From Tritrichomonas musculus (lineage: Eukaryota; Parabasalia; Tritrichomonadida; Tritrichomonadidae), in contig JAPFFF010000042.1 in assembly GCA_039105265.1 (NCBI GenBank), positions 558,001-622,000 on the forward strand: 64,000 nucleotides of DNA. The letters run 5' to 3'. Below, in pieces: positions 29,201-35,232 of this stretch. A program made the translations under genes and the position numbers. The notes under the pieces are model-generated. The model saw only the letters and a list, made by a program, of their open reading frames with translations. It did no database searches and had not been told where the DNA came from. Each line of letters opens with the position of its first letter. The stretch's first letter is position 1.

Positions 29201-29963
29201 CATTTAAAGGTACAGAATGCCATTGACCTCCAACTGAATAAGATAATTTATATTTTTCTGTTGCAGCTAATTCACCTATTTCATTTTCAAATTTCTTTCT
29301 TAAGAATGGAAATAATTTCTTTCGACCATAATCATTTAATTGTTCAAAATTAATTCTCCAATCAGTTGGTGAATCATTTAACATTTTTATATAACCATCA
29401 ACAATTCTATCTTGATCATTTTCATTATTAATTTTCATGAATTGAATAAATGAATCATCTTTTGAATGAGGTCTAATTGAATTCTGAATATTTAAGAAAT
29501 AAGGATCAGTTGTTCTTTTTGGTTCATATTCATTTGATTTTGGCTCTGGATGCGGTGGAACTAATTTTCTCAAAGGTACATTTGGCGGAGCTTTTTCTAT
29601 GATTTCACGTAAATTTGATTTTTCTGGCTCTGGTTTTGTTTTGGGCTCACTGACATTCGCACTAGGTGGGGGTTCGGTTATCACTTTTTCTGGTGCTGGC
29701 TCGACTTTTGGTTCTGGGGGTTGATTTAAATATTGAGGGAGATTTGAATGAGTTAAACCTTTAACGAACCAAAATATTGAATCCCCATTCAATTTTCCAT
29801 CGTAACCATTTTCTTTAACTTTTTGTATAATATACTCATTTAATATTTCTTTACTTCGATCCCCATTCTTTTTAGAGAATTCTTTAAACGTTTCTTTACC
29901 ATTCGTTAAGAGATTATAAATCTCCATTAATCTGTTAGGATTCGCTCTAATAGTTGTTGTCAT
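26298..29963 (-). CDS. pPolB: Protein-primed family B DNA polymerase, 1221 aa
   Basis: The replicative polymerase of Mavericks/Polintons, which copies the linear element from a terminal protein. The exonuclease domain shows Exo I (WFCDFESD, near residue 561), Exo II (FHNLAYD, near 610) and Exo III (YCHQDVRIL, near 746). The polymerase domain shows motif A (DFDAVSLYPS, near 829), motif B (NSCYG, near 973) and motif C (YYQDTDSMH, near 1063). About 340 residues precede the segment NDCCFIYALQQTG, which resembles an N-terminal domain seen in other Polinton polymerases (unverified). Residues 80-150 are Pro/Glu-rich linker. A promoter motif lies 33 bases upstream of its ATG. Confidence 0.95.
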   Translation of the reverse strand: MTTTIRANPNRLMEIYNLLTNGKETFKEFSKKNGDRSKEILNEYIIQKVKENGYDGKLNGDSIFWFVKGLTHSNLPQYLNQPPEPKVEPAPEKVITEPPPSANVSEPKTKPEPEKSNLREIIEKAPPNVPLRKLVPPHPEPKSNEYEPKRTTDPYFLNIQNSIRPHSKDDSFIQFMKINNENDQDRIVDGYIKMLNDSPTDWRINFEQLNDYGRKKLFPFLRKKFENEIGELAATEKYKLSYSVGGQWHSVPLNGKTYEELLKNLTEENFIYQIEKNPGWEYDLEGQRLPEFSLFSQIKFSILKHPKHKNTVDGGFFKYLLKPGCPKVLIDYLVRLQIFDSLINEKTKKIKEELNDCCFIYALQQTGNYSESLLNQIRLRIQNRYLSQSSINHLCEEFNIHLNLTYIDDNSVAQKQSVRSMDKGKRKTYMGIQKAEPERTHKFNVYQKHYFIEEKTPFTYYYIKNIEKLDEDKYNKDWITDHWTKGRSFITSSNLIRELFKKNYFIPINYSQEHLLHSIFYNEIDQDISNTTLEYKDEYCCKLIEPKTKIIKQVETSYWFCDFESDTSSKIHIPFLCCLHSLDGKIKKEFLGEKCNINLLKYLPTDSICYFHNLAYDIRMILQNNNQNIKILSSIIKGNQCFNMTLKFENKKITFKDSYPIFSCKLSNLPLMFNIPCEKEIFPYKYYTFERLRTNKGQINEAGKEEDKTWTEQDYQLFRSNINKIKGCRLSNNEFDMWKYALFYCHQDVRILRESFVKFRQGFIQDFKIDPFKYISISSLANDVFNHKVYYGHDLYSVGGIVRKFCSYAVYGGRCMTAYNKKWHITEKLADFDAVSLYPSAIHRLYTVQGKPVVISKTELNYEFLSKQGAYIVEILVTGIHKHYPFPLIVKKTKDGNLNDDKFDKPFKMIVDNIYLEDLIEFQKIDFELIRGYYWPGKREYHIQKEIQKIFEKRLEYKSQDNPLQNLYKLIMNSCYGKTIERPIEKDFKYINDQDTLDNYWIKNYNKIVEDIELQNNMHAVRILRPIDKHFNFSLLGIHVLSMSKRIMNEVMCLAFDIGCHIYYQDTDSMHIEINDLPKLQKAYKEKYNRELIGKYLGQFHSDFPTINGHKEMPESIESYFLMKKMYIDKLQDSTGEIDYMTRGKGLTEQSIKYAYKNEFDNDPMKLYKYLYEGNQQTFDLTKGQPCFQMNKNMTVSTLNEFKRRISTPYKEGKREKYFEY

Positions 29964-30010
29964 GTTAACTTTCTTTTACAATAAAAATAATGGTCTGTCA
30001 AAACCGTTAA
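29964..30010 (-). promoter_or_regulatory. Myb-like promoter motif of the polymerase gene
   Basis: TGTCAAAACCG at 29996-30006 on the plus strand; in gene orientation AACGGTTTTGACAGACCATT. The AACGG core resembles a Myb recognition element. A CCATTATTTTT stretch follows where an initiator would be expected. Confidence 0.7.
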
Positions 30011-30025
30011 TTAAAAAGAAAATGT

Positions 30026-30286
30026 TTATTTAGGTCGAGTTAATTGAAGAACGAAAACGTCTTTTAATAATTGTTCGATTTGAACACCACGTTCAGCAAC
30101 TTTTCGATCAATTCTTTGGACAGAACTTTCTAAACGTTCCAATCTTGAAGTTAGTTCATCAAGTTGAGAATTTATTTTTTGCATGAGAACTTTCGTTATA
30201 TTCAAATCATTTCGAACATTCGATAGAAAATCTCTTGTTTGATCATCAATCTTTTTCTTCTCTTCGAAAAAGTCAGGTTCACTCAT
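30026..30286 (-). CDS. Small coiled-coil protein, 86 aa
   Basis: Almost entirely a coiled coil: heptad-spaced Leu/Ile/Val from residue 20 to 78 (LTSRLERLESSVQRID, VQIEQLLKDVFVLQL). The N-terminus is acidic. No DNA-binding motif is visible. It has its own promoter motif 14 bases upstream and is one of several short coiled-coil proteins in this block, which may form a family of adaptor or host-interaction proteins; that idea is speculative. Confidence 0.75.
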   Translation of the reverse strand: MSEPDFFEEKKKIDDQTRDFLSNVRNDLNITKVLMQKINSQLDELTSRLERLESSVQRIDRKVAERGVQIEQLLKDVFVLQLTRPK

Positions 30287-30311
30287 TTAAAAAAATGAAG
30301 TGTCAAAACCG
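30287..30311 (-). promoter_or_regulatory. Promoter motif with TCATTTT initiator
   Basis: In gene orientation AACGGTTTTGACACTTCATTTT runs directly into the ATG. The TCATTTT matches the trichomonad initiator TCAYWW, so transcription would start about 10 bases before the start codon. Confidence 0.75.
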
Positions 30312-30321
30312 TTTTTATATC

Positions 30322-31029
30322 TCATTCCTGATAATGACTAATATATTCATCTATTAACCTCTTTAATTTATCTAAACATGTTTTTGAAGCAGTAATGATA
30401 GAACTATAAATTGAAACATCATTTGTACCAAAATTCTTACGAATAATATCTTTTATATCTCTATTTGGTGTCATAGCTATTGGCATATTATCTTTGAAGT
30501 ACCATTGATTTTTTTCTTTTGGTTTGATATCACGATAATAATCTTTATGACGTTTGACTAAATGTAATTTAACTTTTTCTGGATTATCTTTTAATTCTTC
30601 TAACCAAATTAAGAATTTATAATCATATTCTCTATTTTTAGGTACTAATCTTGGTTTTTGTTCTTGTCTTTGTTTTTCAAAATACTCATCTAATAATTTT
30701 AGAACAAAGAATGAATAAGTAGGTGAAGCCCAAATTGCTATATGATTTACTAATAATTTATGAACATAAATTCCTTTCAAATTATTCGGTAAATTTGGTC
30801 GATTTTCTAATAACTTTTGGTCGGGCGGAATTCCGACTGACTCAGAAATAAATTGAAATAACTCCTTTGTTTGTTTATTTTCATTCCAATGCTTAATTTT
30901 CTTTGTTGATTGACAAGCACTAATTATACTATTTGCTTGAAACATATTATCTTTCTTTGAACGTATAATCCGTAAATGTTCATTATATTGTAACCATTCA
31001 TAATTTTCATTTATTGGCTCTACTATCAT
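30322..31029 (-). CDS. KilA-N domain protein, 235 aa
   Basis: The first 115 residues match the KilA-N pattern: a beta-rich start (YEWLQYNEHLRIIRSK), then NSIISACQSTKKI-HW and the signature helix region GIYVHKLLVNHIAIWASPTYSFFVLKLLDEYF near residues 88-120 (signature split here across two helices). KilA-N is a DNA-binding fold common in large DNA viruses, phages and Polinton-like elements. The C-terminal 110 residues are basic and helical, with no recognised family (LKDNPEKVKLHLVKRHKDYYRD). It lies downstream of the coiled-coil gene row and upstream of the polymerase, and may act as a regulator of the element. The regulatory role is inferred. Confidence 0.85.
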   Translation of the reverse strand: MIVEPINENYEWLQYNEHLRIIRSKKDNMFQANSIISACQSTKKIKHWNENKQTKELFQFISESVGIPPDQKLLENRPNLPNNLKGIYVHKLLVNHIAIWASPTYSFFVLKLLDEYFEKQRQEQKPRLVPKNREYDYKFLIWLEELKDNPEKVKLHLVKRHKDYYRDIKPKEKNQWYFKDNMPIAMTPNRDIKDIIRKNFGTNDVSIYSSIITASKTCLDKLKRLIDEYISHYQE

Positions 31030-31074
31030 TTTTGTTTTTGTAAGAGGATAAAAAAATAAAAAGATAAATTAAAT

Positions 31075-31479
31075 TCAAATGTTTAATATTGAATCATGGA
31101 TGGACTCATCATCATCCATTAGAAATTTTTGAAAAGAACTTATTTCAGCTATTAAAGCTCTTTTTTGAACTTTGTATTGATCAAAACTATCTTGATATTC
31201 TTTCCATGCTGATTTCTCTTCTGTCTCAAGTTCAGTTTTTATTTTTTCATGATCTTCAATAATTGAATCAATTTGTATATCTTCGATATCTCTTTTGAGA
31301 ATATATAAGTTGCGTAAATCTTCACCATTATACCGTTGACAAAAAGAAATATCTTTCTCTTTTACTTTTGCTTCAGCCAAACGATTCATAGCATCATAGA
31401 ATTCACTCATTGATTTTTTGAGTTTATCTTTCTTGTCCTCTATTAAATTCTGAAATACAACTTGAGGAACTCTCTTCAT
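31075..31479 (-). CDS. Small coiled-coil protein, 134 aa
   Basis: A helical protein with long charged stretches (LKKSMSEFYDAMNRLAEAK, KIKTELETEEKSAWKEY) typical of coiled coils. I chose the ATG at 31479 (MKRVPQ). An in-frame ATG 30 bases upstream would translate the promoter motif itself (NNGFDTSLF), and the TCACTTTTT initiator lies between the two. It shares a 38-base divergent promoter with the gene at 31518. Function unknown. Confidence 0.75.
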   Translation of the reverse strand: MKRVPQVVFQNLIEDKKDKLKKSMSEFYDAMNRLAEAKVKEKDISFCQRYNGEDLRNLYILKRDIEDIQIDSIIEDHEKIKTELETEEKSAWKEYQDSFDQYKVQKRALIAEISSFQKFLMDDDESIHDSILNI

Positions 31480-31517
31480 AAAAAGTGAAGTGTCAAAACC
31501 GTTATTCATTTTTTTAA
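31480..31517. promoter_or_regulatory. Shared bidirectional promoter of two divergent genes
   Basis: Only 38 bases separate two start codons. TGTCAAAACCG is at 31491-31501. On the minus side a TCACTTTTT initiator precedes the ATG at 31479; on the plus side a TTCATTTTTTT initiator precedes the ATG at 31518. One central motif therefore appears to serve both genes. Confidence 0.75.
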
Positions 31518-31805
31518 ATGTTGCCTCCTCATAGTTTGAATCTACTCAAAGAAAATTTGAATAGTTCAATTGATGAATTAATTAGACAAATACATACTGT
31601 TGAAGAATTAGATATAGAGATTATGAATTTGAAGAATGATCCTGATTATGAAAGTTTCCTAGAGGAATTAGAGAAAGAGAAACAAAAATATGAATCCAAA
31701 AAAGCTGAAGTAATTCAAAACACTCAAACCTTAATCAACTTCATCGAACAAAAAAAATCAACCACACCGAAAAAAATAAAATTATCAGTCATATTGAAAG
31801 AGTAA
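31518..31805 (+). CDS. Small coiled-coil protein, 95 aa
   Basis: Residues 8-75 form a likely coiled coil (LLKENLNSSIDELIRQIHT, LEELEKEKQKYESKKAEV). The C-terminus is a basic tail (STTPKKIKLSV). It is one of few plus-strand genes in this block, in a divergent pair with the 134-aa gene. The stop codon is followed by an A/T-rich stretch and the convergent end of the next gene 20 bases away. Not recognised. Confidence 0.7.
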   Translation: MLPPHSLNLLKENLNSSIDELIRQIHTVEELDIEIMNLKNDPDYESFLEELEKEKQKYESKKAEVIQNTQTLINFIEQKKSTTPKKIKLSVILKE

Positions 31806-31825
31806 AAAATTATTTTTTTATTTAT

Positions 31826-32128
31826 TTAACCTTTGTTAATTATTTCTTGGAGTTCTTCCAATTTTTGTTTTAATTCTTCTTTGTTATCGAAACTATCAAT
31901 AACTTCATTCATTTTCTTATTGAGAGCTTTCTGATAATTTTGGAATTGATATTGGAGGTTGATTTGTGAAACCAGAATCTCATGTAGGCCATCCATCGTT
32001 TCTTTTATTTTCTCCCTTGTTTCTTCCAAGCTGCCAATGTTCATTTTAAACATTTCATTTTGACTTTTTGATTCTTCTATGGATTCATGCATTGTATCCC
32101 AACCGTCGTCACTATCACTTGTATGCAT
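31826..32128 (-). CDS. Small coiled-coil protein, 100 aa
   Basis: An acidic N-terminus (HTSDSDDGWDTMHESIEES) leads into a coiled coil over residues 22-98 (LEETREKIKETMDGLHEIL, FDNKEELKQKLEELQEII). It is convergent with the 95-aa gene and divergent from the surface-protein gene at 32181, with which it shares a promoter. No family was recognised; it belongs to the cluster of short coiled-coil proteins. Confidence 0.7.
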   Translation of the reverse strand: MHTSDSDDGWDTMHESIEESKSQNEMFKMNIGSLEETREKIKETMDGLHEILVSQINLQYQFQNYQKALNKKMNEVIDSFDNKEELKQKLEELQEIINKG

Positions 32129-32180
32129 TAATAAAATAGTGGTCTGACATAACCGTTTTAACCGCTTTCATTTTTATTAA
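32129..32180. promoter_or_regulatory. Bidirectional promoter with variant motif
   Basis: A variant TGACATAACCG at 32145-32155 is followed by a second AACCG (32161-32165 region) and a TTTCATTTTT initiator before the plus-strand ATG. On the minus side the ATG lies 16 bases from the motif. Confidence 0.6.
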
Positions 32181-33218
32181 ATGTTCGTTATCTTTTTGAT
32201 ACTCATTAATCACCCATCAATTGAAGGAATACCTGATGATGCTGAATGGATTTCTTGTTTTGATTGGGAAATTGTTAATGGAGAATGGAAATCAGTTATA
32301 CCAAATGATGACTTATCATGTTGGACAAATTATGCAACAACAAACAATTTAACACTTAAACAATCATTTACTGCCAGGAAATTTTGGATCATTGGAAAAA
32401 TTTCTACCCGTCATGATGAGGCCGAACTATTTTGGAATTCTCAAAAATATCTCATCAATGAATATTCCAACGATGAAAAAGATTGGATAATTGTTTTTGA
32501 ATCAAATGAATTTCCCCTAATGCTAACAAATATTATTATTAATGTTCAACAACATAGAAGCACCCTATTTCGAGGTATTGCATATTTAAGAAATAAATCT
32601 TTATTTCCATCAATTGAAGGAATACCTGATAATGCTGAATATATTCCATGTAATGACTGGGAAATTGTAAGTGGAAATTGGTTTGATAAAGATGATGATC
32701 CATCAAATGTGAACAATCCATATCATAGATGCTTTGTTTCTGGTTCTTCAGAAGGAGTCAAAAAGATAACATTTTATGGTTCTAAATTTTGGATAATTGT
32801 TACGAATTCAAATTCTTTTTACCAAGGTGATCTTTTATGGAATTCTGAACATTATCTCTTTCCTGAAAAAATGTTACCAAATAATAAACCTTTTTTGATT
32901 GCTTATGAATCACCAACATTCTCACCAATTGATACAACATTATTAATTACTATTCAACGTAATGCTCTCGGATTACGTGGGTTATTCTATCTCAAAGATC
33001 CTCCAATTCAAACACCAACATTTTCACCATCTCTTTCACCATCTTTAACTCCATCATTTTCACCATCACGTTCACCAACATTTAGTCCATCACGTTCACC
33101 AACATTCCGCCCATCAATTTCACCATCACGTTCACCATCAATTTCACCATCTTTATCTCCAACATTTAGTCCATCTTTATCTCCAACACGTTCACCCATC
33201 TTTATCTCCAACATTTAG
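32181..33218 (+). CDS. Secreted or surface protein with two repeat domains and Ser-Pro stalk, 345 aa
   Basis: The first 12 residues (MFVIFLILINHP) look like a short signal peptide. Two homologous domains of about 130 residues follow, each opening with SIEGIPD-AE-I-C-DWEIV-G-W and containing a KFWII strand (near residues 65 and 203) and a WNS-YL segment. Residues 275-340 are a stalk of Pro-Ser repeats (SPSLSP, SPSRSPTF). This layout resembles trichomonad surface proteins rather than core Polinton proteins, which suggests capture from the host or use as a virion or cell-surface ligand; both are inference. As part of the element it is treated as a fossil. Confidence 0.75.
   Translation: MFVIFLILINHPSIEGIPDDAEWISCFDWEIVNGEWKSVIPNDDLSCWTNYATTNNLTLKQSFTARKFWIIGKISTRHDEAELFWNSQKYLINEYSNDEKDWIIVFESNEFPLMLTNIIINVQQHRSTLFRGIAYLRNKSLFPSIEGIPDNAEYIPCNDWEIVSGNWFDKDDDPSNVNNPYHRCFVSGSSEGVKKITFYGSKFWIIVTNSNSFYQGDLLWNSEHYLFPEKMLPNNKPFLIAYESPTFSPIDTTLLITIQRNALGLRGLFYLKDPPIQTPTFSPSLSPSLTPSFSPSRSPTFSPSRSPTFRPSISPSRSPSISPSLSPTFSPSLSPTRSPIFISNI
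33010..33200 (+). repeat. Ser-Pro coding tandem repeat
   Basis: Short degenerate units of 12 to 24 bases such as CCATCACGTTCACCAACA recur across this stretch. They encode alternating Ser-Pro-Ser and Ser-Pro-Thr-Phe blocks, an array prone to length change. Confidence 0.85.
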
Positions 33219-33504
33219 TCCATCAATTTCGCCATCTTTTCAATTCACTATATCAGATCAATTCTCTGAATCCTATTTTTTCAATTTCTCATATCAATTC
33301 TCTCCATCAGATATTGAACAAAAGAATGTATCAAAAATAATAGGTTTATCTGTATCTATTCCATTACTAATTCTCATGATTCTTGCTCTTGGAATTATCT
33401 TTTACAAAAATCAAACCAAATTTCCAACTGAAAATTTTCATTCAGACTCTGACTCAGTTGGACTTTAAAAAAATTAAATAAACAAATTTAATTTTTTTTA
33501 TTTA

Positions 33505-33765
33505 TTAAGGAGTAGTTAAAATTTTCTCTCTTGAATTGTAGATTTGAATTTTATCAAAGAAATCATGTTCAATCATTGTTGTGAAAACAAATGGTGTGTT
33601 ATGAACTTCTTTCTTAAATCGATCAAGATTGTTATTTTCAAGATCATTGATCATAACATTTAATTTGAACATGAAAAATAACTTTAAATGTCGGAAATCA
33701 GACACGATATCATTTTTGAACAATTTTCTAAATTCTAATTCAAGGTCTTGTTCAGTAACAGTCAT
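33505..33765 (-). CDS. Unrecognised small protein, 86 aa
   Basis: A compact soluble protein, mainly helical (DLELEFRKLFKNDIVSDFRHL), with a hydrophobic centre (KLFFMFKLNVMI) too polar at its edges for a confident membrane span. The ATG follows a TTTCATTTTC initiator-like stretch and a variant of the shared motif. Function not recognised. Confidence 0.65.
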   Translation of the reverse strand: MTVTEQDLELEFRKLFKNDIVSDFRHLKLFFMFKLNVMINDLENNNLDRFKKEVHNTPFVFTTMIEHDFFDKIQIYNSREKILTTP

Positions 33766-33799
33766 AAATGAAAATGAAAGCGGTTAAAAAACGGTTATG
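33766..33799 (-). promoter_or_regulatory. Variant Myb-like promoter
   Basis: In gene orientation two AACCG cores (AACCGTTTTTTAACCGC) precede the initiator-like TTTCATTTTC and the ATG. The TGACA half of the motif is not present here. Confidence 0.55.
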
Positions 33800-33800
33800 T

Positions 33801-34064
33801 TTATTTATTCTTTAACGTTTCTTCCAATTTTTGGAAATTCTCTCTGTTGGAAGTTGCTAAAATCCCAACTGTTATTAGTAAAGAATGTAATTGTTCTTGT
33901 CTCTCTGGACGAGAATCATTTTTTAAATCAATTTCTTGATCAAAGAATTCTTCAGTCATTTTGATCATTTGATCACAAGTTTTTTCAATTTCACCTCTAG
34001 TGAATTTTAATAAATTTATTAATTCTTTTTGTTTTTCACTAGGTAAACTTTGTTGGCCCTGCAT
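33801..34064 (-). CDS. Small helical protein, 87 aa
   Basis: A helical protein with several amphipathic segments (ELINLLKFTRGEIEKTCDQMIKM, QLHSLLITVGILATS). The N-terminus is Gln/Ser-rich. It may be a short helical bundle. Its start follows AAAAAGTTCATTTTT, the same leader seen before the 137-aa membrane protein and the gene at 40268, rather than the TGACA motif. Not recognised. Confidence 0.65.
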   Translation of the reverse strand: MQGQQSLPSEKQKELINLLKFTRGEIEKTCDQMIKMTEEFFDQEIDLKNDSRPERQEQLHSLLITVGILATSNRENFQKLEETLKNK

Positions 34065-34086
34065 TTAAAAAAAATGAACTTTTTGA
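34065..34086 (-). promoter_or_regulatory. AAAAAGTTCATTTTT-type promoter
   Basis: In gene orientation TCAAAAAGTTCATT lies at 34073-34086, running into the ATG. The same 14 bases occur at 34551-34564 and, on the plus strand, a near-identical run at 40249-40263. TTCATTTTT fits the trichomonad initiator. Confidence 0.6.
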
Positions 34087-34126
34087 GAAGGATAAATAAA
34101 AAGTATTTTGAATGAGAAAAATTAGT

Positions 34127-34540
34127 TTAGTTTAACTTTTTCTTATTTCTTGTGCAGAGAATGTAAATATTCAGAATGAGAAGTAAGAAGACGAGTGATA
34201 AAGTCAAAAAACCAAAACCACAACAGGAACTTATATCATCAGCTAAACGTTTCAGAGTCTTTGGAATATTTGCTTCAAGAATGTCACAATATTGGTCAAA
34301 TTCCCAATCAAGCATTAGATCAGCCCAATTTCCTACATCTTGAGTTGAAAATTTGTTTCCTGTTTCGTCATTTAGTTTATCATTTGTTTCTTTCAAATCA
34401 ACCAAATATGAATCCCAAGTATCTTTATTATATCTATGATAGAGCCAATTATGACGAAGACTTTCACATGCTCGTTGAGCTTTGGGATCAGTTTCTTTTT
34501 TGCATCGGTTCATTAACAAGAACAAGATTGCGAAAAACAT
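34127..34540 (-). CDS. Two-span membrane protein with Cys ectodomain, 137 aa
   Basis: Residues 1-9 are hydrophobic (MFFAILFLL), a short signal or anchor. A hydrophilic domain with several Trp and Cys follows (SLRHNWLYHRYNKDTWDSY, YCDILEANIPK). Residues 103-127 form a strong membrane span (CCGFGFLTLSLVFLLLILNI), and a basic tail ends the protein (CTRNKKKL). I chose the ATG at 34540 because the TTCATTTTT leader lies just upstream and an earlier in-frame start would translate it. It could be a virion or host-membrane protein; it lies near the surface-protein gene. Confidence 0.7.
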   Translation of the reverse strand: MFFAILFLLMNRCKKETDPKAQRACESLRHNWLYHRYNKDTWDSYLVDLKETNDKLNDETGNKFSTQDVGNWADLMLDWEFDQYCDILEANIPKTLKRLADDISSCCGFGFLTLSLVFLLLILNIYILCTRNKKKLN

Positions 34541-34564
34541 CAAAAATAAAAATGAACTTTTTGA
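34541..34564 (-). promoter_or_regulatory. AAAAAGTTCATTTTT-type promoter
   Basis: Second copy of the TCAAAAAGTTCATT leader, ending within 15 bases of the ATG of the 137-aa membrane protein. It decides the choice of start for that gene. Confidence 0.6.
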
Positions 34565-34609
34565 ATTAAAATTTTTATTAAACTTTTTGTGAGTTAAAAT
34601 TTTTAGTTT

Positions 34610-34666
34610 GTGCGCACAAAGGTACACAAAGGTGCACAAAGGTACACAAAGGTACTATGTTGCGCA
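34610..34666. repeat. Short GTACACAAAG direct repeats
   Basis: Four tandem copies of a 10- to 11-base unit (GGTACACAAA, with one GGTGCACAAA variant) lie between TGCGCACAAA and GCGCACAAT. The run is upstream of the membrane-protein gene and touches the end of the 175-aa gene. Confidence 0.8.
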
Positions 34667-35182
34667 CAATTTTTTTCTTCGATACCAAGTTTTTTGTTCA
34701 CCCATAAATCTTCTTCGTCTTGTTTTAAAATAATCTCGAACCCAATTTAATTTTCCAAATGCATTTTTTGTAATTTGTGTATGAAAAAATTGATTGTACA
34801 AATAGACAATTTCGTCACTTGGATATTCTCTATTTTTATCAAGAGTTTTCAAAAAATCTTCAAAACAATTTCTTTTGTTGAGTCTTGTTTCTAATTCATC
34901 TCCCCAATCTGGAGGTCTTGGATTTCCGTGACGGTTTGGATTTGCTGGATGTTCTTCTATTTGTTTTTCTACAATTTGATTAATTCCTGCATAAAATTCT
35001 TCTTCGTTTGGAGACGTTGATTTAGGTTCATTAAAATCACGGTCTATTTCCCATTCATCAATTTCATTATTGACAACAAAGTTTTGAAAACTATTATTTA
35101 AATTTTGCATGTTTGGTGATAATTGATATTGAGGTGAACCCCCAGTTGAATAGTGTAGAGGTAATTCGTTATCACTTGACAT
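34655..35182 (-). CDS. Winged-helix-like DNA-binding protein, 175 aa
   Basis: The first 90 residues are hydrophilic and probably disordered. The C-terminal 80 residues look like a winged helix: FEDFLKTLDK, then PSDEIVYLYNQFF, ITKNAFGKLNWVRDYFKTRRRR and a terminal W-Y pair. This resembles the domain that follows the SF3 helicase in D5-type and phage P4-type replication proteins, with the F-G-K-L and R-R-R-R elements in the expected order. It is divergent from the SF3 helicase gene, 50 bases away under one promoter. The two may work together at the origin; that is inference. Confidence 0.7.
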   Translation of the reverse strand: MSSDNELPLHYSTGGSPQYQLSPNMQNLNNSFQNFVVNNEIDEWEIDRDFNEPKSTSPNEEEFYAGINQIVEKQIEEHPANPNRHGNPRPPDWGDELETRLNKRNCFEDFLKTLDKNREYPSDEIVYLYNQFFHTQITKNAFGKLNWVRDYFKTRRRRFMGEQKTWYRRKKLCAT

Positions 35183-35232
35183 TAATTAAAAAATGAAAAA
35201 CGGTTTTGACAGTCACTTTTATTTTTGTATCG
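35183..35232. promoter_or_regulatory. Bidirectional promoter between winged-helix and helicase genes
   Basis: CGGTTTTGACA at 35201-35211 sits centrally. To the right, TCACTTTTATTTTTG leads to the helicase ATG at 35233. To the left, TTTCATTTTTT leads to the minus-strand ATG at 35182. Both fit the initiator pattern. Confidence 0.75.
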
